Positions 37,681 through 49,200 of a stretch of DNA of 64,000 bases are shown piece by piece; position 1 is the stretch's first letter, and the number at the start of each line of letters is the position of its first letter. The DNA is from Elysia chlorotica (taxonomy: Eukaryota > Mollusca > Gastropoda > Plakobranchidae), in contig RQTK01001024.1 in the NCBI GenBank assembly GCA_003991915.1, positions 63,324 through 127,323 on the forward strand. Reading direction: 5' to 3'. The position numbers and the translations under genes are program-made. Under the pieces are notes generated by a model. It was not told the origin of the DNA. It saw nothing but the letters and a program-made list of their open reading frames with translations, and made no database searches.

Positions 37681-39404
37681 TACGGCCCCGCTAGATTACA
37701 AGAGTGACCGGCTTTTTTAGAAAAATTAAATGAAGTGATCCCCAATTCCAACAGGATTAGCTGAAATCTAATATTGTGCAATGATTTTAAAGTAGTCAAG
37801 AACAACGAACAAGACATAGTAGAAGGTGCGCCACACAGCAAAAGCGAAACAGAAAAGTTGGTCACTTTGATTAAAACATGGGAGTTACATGATAGCTGGA
37901 GAGAACTAGATCATGGAGAGGAAAACAACATAAAATTGTCAAACGTCCGTCCACAATATAGCCTATATAGTGCCTGTGTTGGACATTAGACAAACCCAAC
38001 AACAACAACATTCTCAAAGCAGCAATACGTGCTGAATGTATGGCATATAAAGCAAAAGGAGAGAAAGCGACCAGTTTAAGAAATCTAGATATCTGTTGGA
38101 ACTTGAAATACATATTTTTCTTCTCAGATAGCCAAATCGCCAAACAACCTATAGTATATTTTATTGGGGAATATGAAAAGTGTAAAAATACACTGGAAAT
38201 GTCAGAGATCGTTAGAGCAAGAGGTGCTAGTGTGCAGTCAAAAATGGAGTGGATATAGAAAGGCGAACGAAACACTAAATATTTTCTTTGTTTGGATAAG
38301 AAAAATGCAATTAGCAACACAATCTACACAATAAAAAAATGAAAACGGATAGGTTTTGAAAGAGGCAGTTGAGATGGTAAGAAAAGTTTTAAAAATAATT
38401 CAAAGACATCTTTAAGCAAGATGAGTCAGTGCAGGGGCTGGATGAAAAACTGACTGAATTTCTTGGAGACACACCACACGCAGTGTTAGGAGACGAGGAT
38501 AGAGATCAATGCGACACAGCTATTACTATGGAAGAAATGGGGAAAGTATTGAATCTCTTGAACGATAACTCAGCACTGGCTCAGATGGTTTGACCTCGGC
38601 TTTTTATAAAGTGTTCTGGAAACGCCTTAAGGAACCGTTATATACCAGTTTCATTCAGTCAATAGAAACAGGTGAACTTTCAACCAGCCAGAGACGCGCT
38701 ATCATCTCACTCATTCATAAAGAAAAAAAGAAGAGTAAAGGTGATCTGAACAACTGGAGGCCAATAACCTTGACTAACGTTGATTACGAAGTGTTCACCA
38801 AGTTATTCGCTATACGTATTTAAGGTGTCATTACAAATATAGTACGTCAAAATCAAAGCTTATGCATCAAAGGGAGAAATATAACAAATCATACAAGACT
38901 GTTGGATGACATTATTAGGTACACAGACACTGAGCAACTCAGGGGTATTGTTGTATCTCTTGATTACCAAAAGGCATTTGATACCGTGATAAAGAGGTGA
39001 TTCTTCCGGCATTGAGAAAGTTCAATTGTGGGGGCCAGCTAATTAATTACACACGCACTATTCTAAGTAATACTGAAAGTGCGGTAAAACATGCAAGGTG
39101 GATTTTCGAATGGCTCCAAACGTGTCGAGGGGTAAGACAAGGGTTTTGTATAATCCCTTTACTGTTTATACTAGTCGTGGAGCTGCTAGCAATTAAAATA
39201 AGAGCCAACTCAAACGCCAATGTCAACGTCAACGTCAATCTATCGTTATATGGAAAGGTGATAATTGCCAAAACATTTCTACTTTTAAAAGTCAACTATG
39301 TAATACAAACATTATCCCTGAAACGGAGGTTAATGAATTATTGTTGGATTCTTGATGGAATCTTGCTGAAATGGAACAGTCCTCGCGCTCAGTGTAGCGC
39401 TTGA
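37681..39404 (+). mobile_element. L1/Tx1-like LINE remnant (endonuclease and reverse transcriptase)
   Basis: A broken non-LTR retrotransposon read in changing plus frames. An endonuclease end is seen near 37840-37920 (ELHDSWRELDHGEENN). The linker contains GASVQSKMEWI and GERNTKYFLCLDKKN (about 38220-38310). The RT has AFYKVFW, GELSTSQRRAIISLIHK and LNNWRPITLTNVDYEVFTKL (38590-38820), then VVSLDYQKAFDTV (about 38950) and CRGVRQGF with LLFILVVELLAIKIR (39120-39200). The FADD catalytic motif is absent because the sequence jumps from IKIR to LSLYGKVIIAKTFLLLKVNY, a later RT/thumb segment. Stops and frame shifts show it is dead. A SINE tail is inserted at about 37930-37998. Confidence 0.88.
37930..37998 (+). 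repeat. SINE 3' tail fragment inside the LINE
   Basis: ATAAAATTGTCAAACGTCCG, then CCACAATATAGCCTATATAG, then TTGGACATTAGACAAACCC with AAC repeats. Only the tail third is present, which indicates a heavily 5'-truncated insertion into the older LINE. Confidence 0.85.
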
Positions 39405-39440
39405 GCGCGTGGGTCTGAAGAGTGTGGTTCAATCACTGAA
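39375..39440 (+). repeat. Possible tRNA-like SINE head
   Basis: TAGCGCTTGAGCGCGTGGG followed after about 11 nt by TGTGGTTCAATCAC resembles A- and B-box parts of a tRNA. No SINE tail follows. Confidence 0.3.
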
Positions 39441-40340
39441 ATGTCAAACGTTTTAGTGATACTAAAGCATCAGCTTTTCGATATAATTCCTGAACGCTAA
39501 AGCTTCACGACTAACACTCAACTTAACCTATCGGAAACCTCACCTTGCTCAAGTTTTGTTGTTTTGTACTCATAAAAAGGCATCCTAAATAGTTCATTTC
39601 TATGTTAAAAATGCAAGCCTGCAATCCGTGAACATTAATATGAAAGGACAAAAAAAAGCCGAATAATAGCGCAGAGTAAATTAACAAAAGAACGAATTCG
39701 TCACAAAGATAACAGGCATTCATTTACAATGATAAAACTATCAATAATGGAATGTAACTTGAATCAGATATATTTTTCAATTACTTTACATAAGGTCAAA
39801 ATATAGAACAAAATATATTCTCTAATATCAATGCTAACAAGCGTTATTTCGCAACAATAGATTTTTCCAACATTATCCAAAATGTTATAATTTATTCAAA
39901 AGCGCCTTTTCAAAATTGTTTTACAAATGGCCCTGAAAATGTATAGTGTCATCAAATTATGGGGAAATTGCTTCATTGAATAACGATTCTTTATACAGTT
40001 TTTATTAATTGCTCTGCACTAAATTATAATGCTAGTTGTCATGTACTCAGCTGAAGCTTATACGAACTATTATTTCATTGAAATTTGTCACTTGAGAAAT
40101 GTGATACTACGAGTATTGTCCGGCATGATTTAGACGTGGACACCGGTCGGGAAATTGGAGAAGAGAGTTTGAGAGAACCGAAATTTACACAATAGTACAC
40201 ATCGGGTGGAGTTGCCAAAAAGACGTATCTCAAAATCGCAAATTTTCAGGAAGAAAATAAAATTGTTTTATTTTTAATCGGATAGGGATATCGATGATAT
40301 TTTTTTGTATGCGGCTATTAAAAAGAAAGGGGTGCACATT
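39440..40340. other. Gene-free AT-rich stretch
   Basis: Nothing recognisable apart from A/T runs. Confidence 0.55.
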
Positions 40341-40348
40341 CATTGAGT

Positions 40349-40750
40349 TCATATGCGTCTAAGTACCGTAGTTTTGCCACACATTGATTTGCAACTTTTT
40401 GCTTGCAAAAGTTGAATTAAAGAAGCGTTCCTCAGCTCTTGATACAACCTTTTATTCCAAAATTTAAAAACACCATTCACTATCAAACAATTACTAGTGA
40501 AAAACACTTTGAAACCAAACAGTCGTAACATAATTACATCTGTCGTACATTCAGGACGGCAGGTCGAAAAAGCATTAGTTTTGTGACTTTTTGCTTGCAA
40601 AAGTTGAATCAAAAAAGCGTTCCTCAGCTCTTCATATAACCTTTTATTCCCAAATTTAAGAACACCATAACCTATCAAACAACTACTACCCTGGAATAAA
40701 ATATTTATTGATTTATTTGTAAGTATCAAACGCTTTAGTGTGTGTTTCAT
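40349..40750 (-). mobile_element. Tandemly duplicated LINE-like C-terminal fragment
   Basis: Two copies of about 105 bp (40391-40497 and 40583-40688) in one minus frame both encode NKRLYEELRNAFLIQLLQAK or a close variant, after LIGYGVLKFG or LIVNGVFKFW. This resembles the LLYGCEVWG-type region after the RT in CR1/RTE-like LINEs. The family is tentative. Confidence 0.4.
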
Positions 40751-40885
40751 TCAAGCATCAATTGCAGCACAATTGTTCGCAGGATGACAGTTTACAAAGA
40801 AAGCCAGTAACGCCAGTGTGAGTCTGTATGCTATTCTTAATTATGATTTGACCCGTGCGGCTTCTCAATCTGAGAGGATGAAAGA

Positions 40886-41212
40886 ATGATAACCACCGTC
40901 TGTCTGCAGTCCATGATACAGTTTAATACAGATAAAGACAGATCCTTTCTCTATGCCTTTCGCGCCGCTTTATTTTGTCATATTATTGTCTTGTCTTTTG
41001 CCTTTTACTCTTATCCCCTATACATATATCCCGACTTTTTGGGTCCTCATTTTCTCTATGAGAATCGACCTGCATGGGGGAAAGCAGAGATCGTGACGGT
41101 TGAAGTGGATTTCACTGTGGGTTATAGCCAGCTACCACGCACTATTTCAAACTGGACCAGGCAGATCAACCGGCTGATCCGTTTTGGACCTGAGTCTTTC
41201 TATCTGTGGTAG
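40886..41212 (+). other. Unrecognised 108-codon open frame
   Basis: Plus-strand open frame, not low-complexity, with a hydrophobic run (ALFCHIIVLSFAFYSYPLYI). I recognise no family, and no splice context or neighbour supports a gene. Its length is not exceptional for this base composition. Confidence 0.2.
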
Positions 41213-41219
41213 CCCTGAA

Positions 41220-42560
41220 CCTTTATTTATTGTGGCGCCTTGTTGGGCGTGTTGGTGACTGGGGCGCCCGGAAGTAGAGAGTAATATCTTTTAATGGATT
41301 TTATACTTACCTTCACACCTTCCCATACCTCAACTTTTCAAAGAAGCCTTATCCAGATAGAGGATAGATCAAACAAAGGGAAGACAGTTGGGGACCCGTA
41401 CTTTTTGGGGTTGTAATGGTGTTGTCGATGAAACCAAGTGTATCACAATACTCCGTTCTTGTGGCCTCTTGATCGAGATAAACACATTTTGTCGACATGC
41501 TTGTGTCTGTAAAAGCTCATCAAACATGAACATGTCCAGCGGTGTAGTAAGATCTCGTGATCTGGAGATAACCCGAGAGGAGTCATCCTCGCCAAGGCAA
41601 ATGTGTGCTGAAGAGAGGGGCTGATAAGATCTAAGACTGACATCTTCGTCATAATCATTAACCCAATATCATCACCATGCCTTACTCTTCGTCAACGACT
41701 TTGCCATATAATTATTTAGAGGGCAAACTCATCAGCCACATTGAACGTATGTGCAACTCTGCAATGACAGAGTCCAAGCTTAGATAGCTAAAACGAGTTC
41801 AAATGTTCCCATTCCAAAGCGAAATATAGACCCCTGTTGAAATTGAGTGGTCAGATTGTTCAGGTTAAGAGTGTATTTAAATATTTAGGCATTTACATAA
41901 TAATAGTTTTTAAAAAAACAATGCCCCACAGATTAGGGTGCAGATATAACTGCATTGTCTAAATTAGATCGATTTCTAGTCAAATGAAATCTGAACTATG
42001 GCAGTATTGTAAATAGATCAGATACGGTTATTAAATTACCGGACCCTTTTCATTATCAAGGAATGCCCATAGCCCATGGCAAATAGCACTCACCCCCTGC
42101 TTAACCTAGGATGAACCTAGTGTGTAAAACGAAATGTTCTAAAAAATTAAAAGTACACCCAAAAAATCTCTGCTTAGAATCATTTTGACTACTTTGCCAC
42201 CTGCATTCTTTCAAATTAAAATATATGATCTTTCTTATGGAGTCCTCAAAACTTATAAACAAACCTAGATAACTTTGGTGATCAGTGCATACAGATTCCC
42301 GCATGACTAGCAATTTGACTGGGGAGATACAAGAATAGGTTGTTGGTTTTCCTCTAGTTCTTACAATGTTTCGTCGTCAATTTGTTAACTACATTACACC
42401 AAAAATAGTTTGTTTTTTTATTGTTAAGTAGATAATTTGAGCGCCATACAAGGAAGGTAGATGTGGTAAAGGTAGCATGTCTGCAAGTATTTTTATTTTT
42501 TAACTTTTAGGAACTTTGTTTCCCCCCAAAAAGTGTTAAACGGAGACAGTTAAGATCAGA
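41220..42560. other. Gene-free stretch
   Basis: Short open frames without motifs. Nothing recognised. Confidence 0.5.
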
Positions 42561-42567
42561 ACTTAGG

Positions 42568-42712
42568 AGGGGCCGCGGTGGTCCAGGGGTAGAACATCGG
42601 CTTCCGACGTAAAATTGTCAGACGTCCGTCTTGGGGCCCGTCCCCAATATAGCCTATATAGTGCTGCTGTTGGACGTTAAACCAACCCCAACCCCCAGCC
42701 CCAACCTCTTCC
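42568..42712 (+). mobile_element. SINE with internal deletion
   Basis: The head GCGGTGGTCCAGGGGTAGAA through GGCTTCCGACG joins directly to TAAAATTGTCAGACGTCC and the tail to ACGTTAAACCAACCCC. The B box and the whole central region found in the 15231 copy are missing. The join lies at a GACG/CACATAAAA boundary. Confidence 0.88.
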
Positions 42713-42719
42713 TTTATTT

Positions 42720-42772
42720 TCAGGGAGATACGATTATGACGTAAGTCAGACTTAGCCCAAAATGCAAGGGCT
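42720..42772. repeat. Short dispersed repeat shared with 29525-29575
   Basis: GGAGATACGATT, then GTCAGACTTAGCCCAAAATG and CAAGGG match between this site and WD40 intron 6 over about 50 bp with few differences. Element type unknown. Confidence 0.75.
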
Positions 42773-43239
42773 CCTGTTCAACTGCCTGTAGTCCTGGCCT
42801 GATCTATCTCGCATAGTGTGGGCAGCATGTCGCTCAAGCATTACGCAACATGGTCACGGGCAAAGGTGACAGCTGTGCCTAGTCATTCTCATTCACTTAG
42901 TTTTTCGGATCGCTTTAGCATGGAATCCATGAAATGTTTTAATCTACTTACGAGCACATCCGCCAAACCAGATTAACGATGCATTAAACAGGCGGTGATT
43001 ATTCAATGAAAAGTTTTATAATCATACGGTGTTATTTTTAGACGAGTGAGCTTTCTTCAAGATGATAGCCATAACCAAAACCTTTTCTGAAAAAAAAAAT
43101 GAAATTAAACAAGCTGTGACAACAGAGTGCGACGAGTAGAGAGCTTAGTGGGGAAAATCGTGCAGGAAAAGAGGAATACAAGTATCTATACAGACCTTAG
43201 GGTACCAAAAAAAAAGGTAGAATATAGAGAGGGCAAACT

Positions 43240-43880
43240 AGCACAGTCTCGTCTCTCAACTTCAGTCAACCAGAGTTCCTTCTGTTTTCAGAGGTTGTTT
43301 GCCATGGTGTTCCATCTTTCTCGAGTAGCATCTTCTATTTCTCTAAAAAATAAAATCTGTGTATATGTTGAATAGAGAAGGGGATAATACAAAGTCTTGT
43401 CAAACTCCTGTTTTTATTCTGACTAGACCTGTCATTGTGTTGTCTCGGTTGACATTAGTCAATTGTTCCCAGTACAAGTTTTGATAACGGGGTTGTATCA
43501 TGTTTATCACTATCTAATTTCTGTAAAGATTCAATGAGTTTTTTTTTCTGATTTACTGTTTCAAATGCTTTTGAATAATCAATAAAGTATGCAAACATAA
43601 TTTTGTTTTCCTCTAGATTTTTCGGATAGAATTTTCAAGTTAAATATAGCTTTTCTTGTTCCATTGTCTTTTCTAAATCAGGCTTGGTTTTCCCCGACTC
43701 CAGTATTGATCTTTTCTTTTATTCTGTTCAGTATGGTGCCCAGTAATAGTTTTAATTGTATCACAAATCAAGCTTATAGCACTGTAATCTGTGCATTCGA
43801 GTGCATTTGGTTTTTTGGGTAGTAGAATGAAAACAGATTCTTAATTCTTCTGAGATGTATGAAGATTTTTTATATTCCAT
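43240..43880 (-). mobile_element. RTE/BovB-like LINE reverse transcriptase remnant
   Basis: On the minus strand, broken frames show KPNALECTDYSAISLICDT near 43790, a KINTGVGENQ-like stretch, CFIDYxKAFDTV-like FAYFIDYSKAFETVNQKK (about 43560-43610), NLYWEQ (about 43465), and a LSPSLFNIYTxF-like region before 43370. These are the RT 2-5 blocks of the endonuclease-RT elements common in molluscs. The YADD block is not seen. Multiple frame changes mean it is dead. Confidence 0.8.
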
Positions 43881-45350
43881 TACAGATTTGAGTTAGAGCT
43901 TTTACTCCAATGTTATTGGGAGACGGAAAATATAATAAGAAAAAAAGAGCGGGGCTATTTCAGTAGTGACAAAAAACAGTGTTTAAAGGCAAGCGTGCGT
44001 TCAGCGAGCTCTCAACATACAAAAGTCCGTTGGTGTAACAGATTCGCTTTGTGAGCAGCCCGCCGCTGAGACCACAGACCATAACGGATCATTTCAGGCC
44101 CCTGACCATTCACCGACTCATCATTCACTCTCCCCTTGATGGGGGATGGTCCATTAACCTTGAGTTGTCCTGAAGTTCTGATCCACAACACAATGTACAT
44201 ACGTACATGATACCCATCCATCTAATCGGGTGATTGGATTACGATCTATTATAGACTCGCTGTATGATACCACTTAATACCCCTCTCTTGCGTAGTATGT
44301 TAATAGCGTATCTGTTTTATTGTTAGGGAAATGTGCGAGCCCTGATTACGCCGATTTAAGCCCATAAAAAGTGAATGTTAAGTGGGATTATAGAAAACTC
44401 AACCCATGCAAAATATAGCAGTATGAGTAACACTGTGGACGGAATTTGATACCCCAAACTAGATTGTACGCGTGTCATTACTTTCTTTCTGTCCGTGACA
44501 TGCTTTTCTAAGAAACATGACCGTGTTCTCGTGGTGTTCGAAAAATTACGTACATATACAATAGTGAAAAAGGCTCACTTTAATTTGGAAGATACTGGGG
44601 TTGAGTTTAATTCCTTACTAAATGCCCCTTGGGGTATCAATGTCCGAATGAGATCTTTATAAAAAAGGGAGATTTCGAGTTGAAAATTTGCAGTAGCCCC
44701 TCTAACCACTCGGCTTCCTAAAGATTCGGAGAAATTCGTAGGCTCAGGTAGGCTGATAGTTTTCGAGTTTGACTTTAACATTATTATAGATACAAAAACG
44801 TGTCCAATTTTAGCACCTTTTAACAACGGTACTTAATTTATGAATACCATAGCTTCCACAAGATCTTCACTAAGGATATTAAGTACTGGGGGAAAACAAC
44901 GATGAATTTTCAAGTTACCCCCATTGCCCTATTATTCTTTTGCTAAAGATCGTATCTGTATAACTAATTTGACCTTAGTCCTATAGCATAAAGGTCTTTT
45001 AAAACAGCATCCTGTGGCAGAAATATAGATTTTAAAACTTTAAAATTTAATTTCCTCAAAACGTAGAATCTGTGAATACCGTGCTCTTCATTTATAATCC
45101 ATCTGTCCAATTCACTAGATTTGTGTATTGGTGCCACAAGCTATGCATCATCTGTCGTGCTTTATAGCAGATTTTAGTATGGCGATATCATTGGTATAAA
45201 CACTGTGGTGTTGACTCGATAAAGCGCGTCCCTGCTTCAAGTCAATAATAATAATTATTGTTGAAATAATTCACGATGATTCGGATACACTATCTTGTCA
45301 ACATTAACAGAATAACGAATACTAGAAATACTTTGAGGAAACGCAATAAT

Positions 45351-45516
45351 TCAACTTAAGTAAAAAAAAAATATAAAATAAACACCCTGTCTGAGGGTTA
45401 ATAATACAACGCAAGAACGTCTAGATCTAAATCAATAAATTCAACTGAAGTAAAAAAAAATAACACCCTGTCTGAGGGTAAGAATACAGCGCAAGAACGT
45501 CTAGATCCAAATCAAT
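45351..45516. repeat. 83-bp tandem duplication within copy A
   Basis: The unit AAGTAAAAAAAA, then ACACCCTGTCTGAGGG, CGCAAGAACGTCTAGATC and AAATCAAT occurs twice. Copy B has it once (about 63020-63095). Confidence 0.9.
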
Positions 45517-45808
45517 GCGTGATAAGATGTAGCTCAATCTTTAATGGATCTGACCAACAAATAACAGCGTTCACTGCGGCAAGGTGTTATAACACAATCA
45601 GAAGTTTCAAACCCCTCTCTCTACTAAAGACCATCAACTATTCTTCAACCACCCTTATCTACTGAGGCCATAAAAGGTGAAAACGTGTACATGTATCTTT
45701 CTACCTCTAGTTGTGTTTGAGGTATTGTGTTCCTCACTTACTAAGTTGTGCGCATTCTTTCCTTATTTTTATTTACACGAGGCACAGATAAAAAAAAATC
45801 CCTATCGA

Positions 45809-45910
45809 ATTCTGGAATACTGGAGAACATTCGAGAGAAGTCCTGCTTCTAGCTCACACCCCCCTCTCTTCCTAATGAAACTTCGAGAGGTTTCTAGAAT
45901 TAACTAGAAG
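45809..45910 (+). promoter_or_regulatory. Two heat-shock-element-like pentamer arrays (copy A)
   Basis: Cluster 1 (45809-45833) reads aTTCt gGAAt actgg aGAAc aTTCg. Cluster 2 (45876-45910) reads tGAAa cTTCg agagg tTTCt aGAAt taact aGAAg. Alternating nGAAn/nTTCn pentamers in 5-bp register are the known HSF-binding pattern. They lie 364-465 bp upstream of the methyltransferase ATG. The block about 45808-45939 is almost identical to copy B, although the flanks differ clearly. Confidence 0.6.
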
Positions 45911-46273
45911 ATCCAGACTCTAAGCCCGTAATAGCCGATTTGTGAAGACTAGTCCCGCGGTACATGCTAGCATAGTAGGTTACGCGTAAATAATGTCGAA
46001 AACACTATGTTTTAATCAACCATTTTAAATATGCGTATACAATTCCATACATTCTATGTTTTATTCTACCAAATTTGAATATAATATAATTATAAACAGC
46101 ATATCGTATTCCTAAAAGGTGTAAATATGGTTTCATAAATATATAAACATCTTTTATTCCAACAGATTTAAAAATGATCACATCATTATAATAACCACTA
46201 TGTCCTATTCCACCATTATTTCAACCAGGTTATTCGAGTATTATTATTAATAAACACAAGCTAAACCAGCATC

Positions 46274-49200
46274 ATGAGTGAAGCCGAAATCGCCCAGGCC
46301 AAGGCCATGATGTCCACCACCGTGGACAAGACCAAGATGTACGTGAGCATGGACCAGTCCAAGGCTTACTCCGAGTTCAGGCCCAGGTACACGGACGATC
46401 TGTTTAAGACAATCGTCGACTTCTGCAAGGAGACCAACCCGAACCTCAACCTGGCCGTGGATGTTGGATGCGGTCCCGGCGTGAGCACCACAGGCTTCTG
46501 CAAATATTTCAAAAAGGTCAGGGTTCATTTTGATATGCAGTCTCTCAGTAATGTGAGGGGGGAAGAGGTGGGTTGGCTCAAATGGTAGAGTTGGTATCTT
46601 CGCTGTGTTTCCTTGTGGTTGCACGTAGAATAGAGTCCGTCGTTGACGTTGGACGTTAGGACACCACCAAACCAAGCCTAACAAATACAAGAAAACTGTT
46701 ATATATAGACTTTCCTTCCTCATCAAAGTAGTCTTCAGCAAGATCTCTACTACAGTACTAGCATCTCTGTCTTTCGCTTTCCTTATCATCGTATCCCTTT
46801 GTGTTTTATTGGTGTCATCCCTCCATTTTTGTTTAGGCCCACTTTGAGACCTTTTGGCTTTTCTAACTTGCTTGTCTACCTATTACATTATATTATTCCT
46901 ATGGCCTTGACCTTTTACAGGTCATGGGCGTGGACGTGAGCGAGACCCAGATCGCCTGCGCTCCCAAGAACATCCCCAACTTGGAGTTCAAGGTCGGCTA
47001 CTCCGACAAACTTCCCTTCATCAAGTCTGGAACTGTGGACCTCTTCTGCTCCGGAGAGTCCTTCAACCTCATGCCACACAAAGAGTGAGAGCTTTAATTC
47101 TTACTTTTTATGACGTTTTCTTTTTAAATGTATACTGAATTTTTAGTCAAGAATCGAATAATTACTAAGATGTTGGAGGACAGGCTGGTTCATTACTTCT
47201 CAGCTTCCACTAAATATTTTTCATTAGGTTTTGGAAACGTCTTGGTTCGCGACTAGGGGACGTAAATACCACGTTGCGGTAGCTTACAATTCGTAAGCCT
47301 TCTCATTCTTATATCATAAGACAAGTCATAAGCTTACCATAACATTGCACTTACGACCTTAGATGAGCCCTCCATGGGTGAATAGAAAGGTATTGCAATT
47401 TGTAATTTATTTCAGCTTGGTTAGCTCTAACCACTTGATGACTCCCGTGAAAACGATCTGTACATGGTGTACATTATGTATATTATACATTATTATGTGT
47501 AGACAATTTTTAATGTATATCAATCGGTATCCGTCAGAATAACAAAGTGTTTTAAAGAGCTAAACATTTTCATTGCAAGGTTATCCTAAGTTTTTGTTTA
47601 AGGTTTCAACTTCCCTGATTCAAAGCTGGAAAAGGTATGCTGTATGTAACACTTCCCTGTGTTTTCCAGGACCTTCGCCGAGGCAGACCGTGTGTTGAGA
47701 CCTGGCGGTACCATCGCTCTGTTCGGTTATGACGTCCTCAGGGCCGCCAATCCAGTAATCGACGCCGTTATTCAGAAGGTAATTCAAATTGATGCAATAA
47801 CTTGGTGTCTGTTGCTCATAGAAGCGCTCCATCTATTGCAAACAAAATGAGCTGAACAAGACCACTTAATTATAGCATATGACAGACAGAAATGGAGGGA
47901 GTTTACATTGCTACAAAGCTACCGAAGTGTCACCAATATAGAACGTGTTACGCGCCACGGCCATGAATTTAAAAAAAAAAAAGTTAAAATAAAAAAGCTG
48001 AGATATTTTGGCCACGACAAGATTTCCTATGTATAGATATAATAGAGAGTAGAGCCAAGGGGACAAATGGCAGACGAAGACCTAGAAGAAAATAGCTGGG
48101 CGTTATAAAACACTGTCCGGGCAGAGAAGAGTGGCTTTTTATTTCAAGTTGAGCTCTTTAGAGGTGACACAAGATGATGATGATTTGAAATTGCTCAGTG
48201 CGTTCAAATAATTAAAATATACACCATGGACGCCTATACCAGCAGACTGTCTGACAACATAGCCTTTTTTTAAGGAGTGACACATGCCGTCTCTCAGTTA
48301 TGTGAGGGGGAGGAGGTGGGTTGGCTCAAATGGTAGAGTTGGTATCTTCGCTGTGTATCCTTGTGATTGCTCGTAGAATAGAGTCCTTCGCTGACGGTGG
48401 CCGTTAGGAAACTGTTATATAGACTTTTATTATAAAAGTAGTCTTCAGACCTCTAGTAGCATCTCTGTCTTTCGCTTTCCTTACCATCGTATCCCTTGGT
48501 GGTTTATTGTTGTCATCCCTCCGTTTTTGTTTTGGTCCACCTTTAGAGCTTTTGGCTTTTCTAACTTGCTTGTCTACCTACCATATTATATTATTCCTAT
48601 GGCCTTGACCTTCTGCAGGTCATGGGCGTGGACGTGAGCGAGACCCAGGTCGCCTGCGCTCCCAAGAACATCCCCAACTGTGAGTTCAAGGTCGGCTACT
48701 CCGACAAACTTCCCTTCATCAAGTCTGGAACTGTGGACCTCTTCTGCTCCGGAGAGTCCTTCAACCTCATGCCACACAAAGAGTGAGAGCTTTTATTCTT
48801 ACTTTTTATGACGTTTCTTTTTATATGTGTACTGAAATTTTAGATTTAATGAAAATACGTGTAAAATTTATATTTAAATTTTTATGCTTTATTTCACTGT
48901 TTGGAAGTATGCTGAATGTGAAAAAAGTAAAAGACAATATTAAATAAAAAATATTCATACAGAAATTATATCAAGCATTTTCATATCATGTTTTTCATTG
49001 ATGTTGGGGATATGCTGGAGATGCAAAACAAGTGTTGATAATTTTTATACAGAAGTAATGACACTTTTCGCAGGAATTGGTCCCGAATACAGCAATCAAT
49101 CAGGCGGGCATGTTTCCTACCTTAACACAAAGGCACTTGCTGCGTTCTTAGATTAAGATTTTTCTGGCGCTCTAATAATGTCCTTGTTATTCAGAAAATA

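Larger units (their letters stand above)
44036..46101. repeat. Dispersed 2-kb repeat, copy A (upstream of the methyltransferase)
   Basis: Colinear with 60611-63583 in the same orientation. It starts at ACAGATTCGCTTTGTGAGCA and runs through CCTGATTACGCCGATTTAAG and GGTATCAATGTCCGAATGAG to an AAATATGCGTATA region. Identity looks about 85-90% by eye, with indels. Copy A alone has about 200 bp at 44357-44560 and a tandem duplication at 45351-45516. It ends about 170 bp before the methyltransferase start codon. No coding capacity or transposase was recognised. A solo LTR or a segmental duplication of the upstream region are both possible. Confidence 0.88.

Noticed and set aside
40886-41212. 108-codon hydrophobic open frame as a membrane-protein exon
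   Set aside because: No family resemblance, no consensus splice context and no neighbouring exons.
44036-46101. LTR of a virus-like element, as copies A and B begin near TGT-ACAG and lie in the same orientation
   Set aside because: The 14.5 kb between them holds a host gene and unrelated repeats, no capsid or integrase sequence was seen, and the ends are not defined. Kept as an unclassified repeat.
46247-46789. 180-codon minus-strand frame
   Set aside because: It is antisense to methyltransferase exon 1 and shows no domain. The plus strand has the SAM motif and consistent splice sites.
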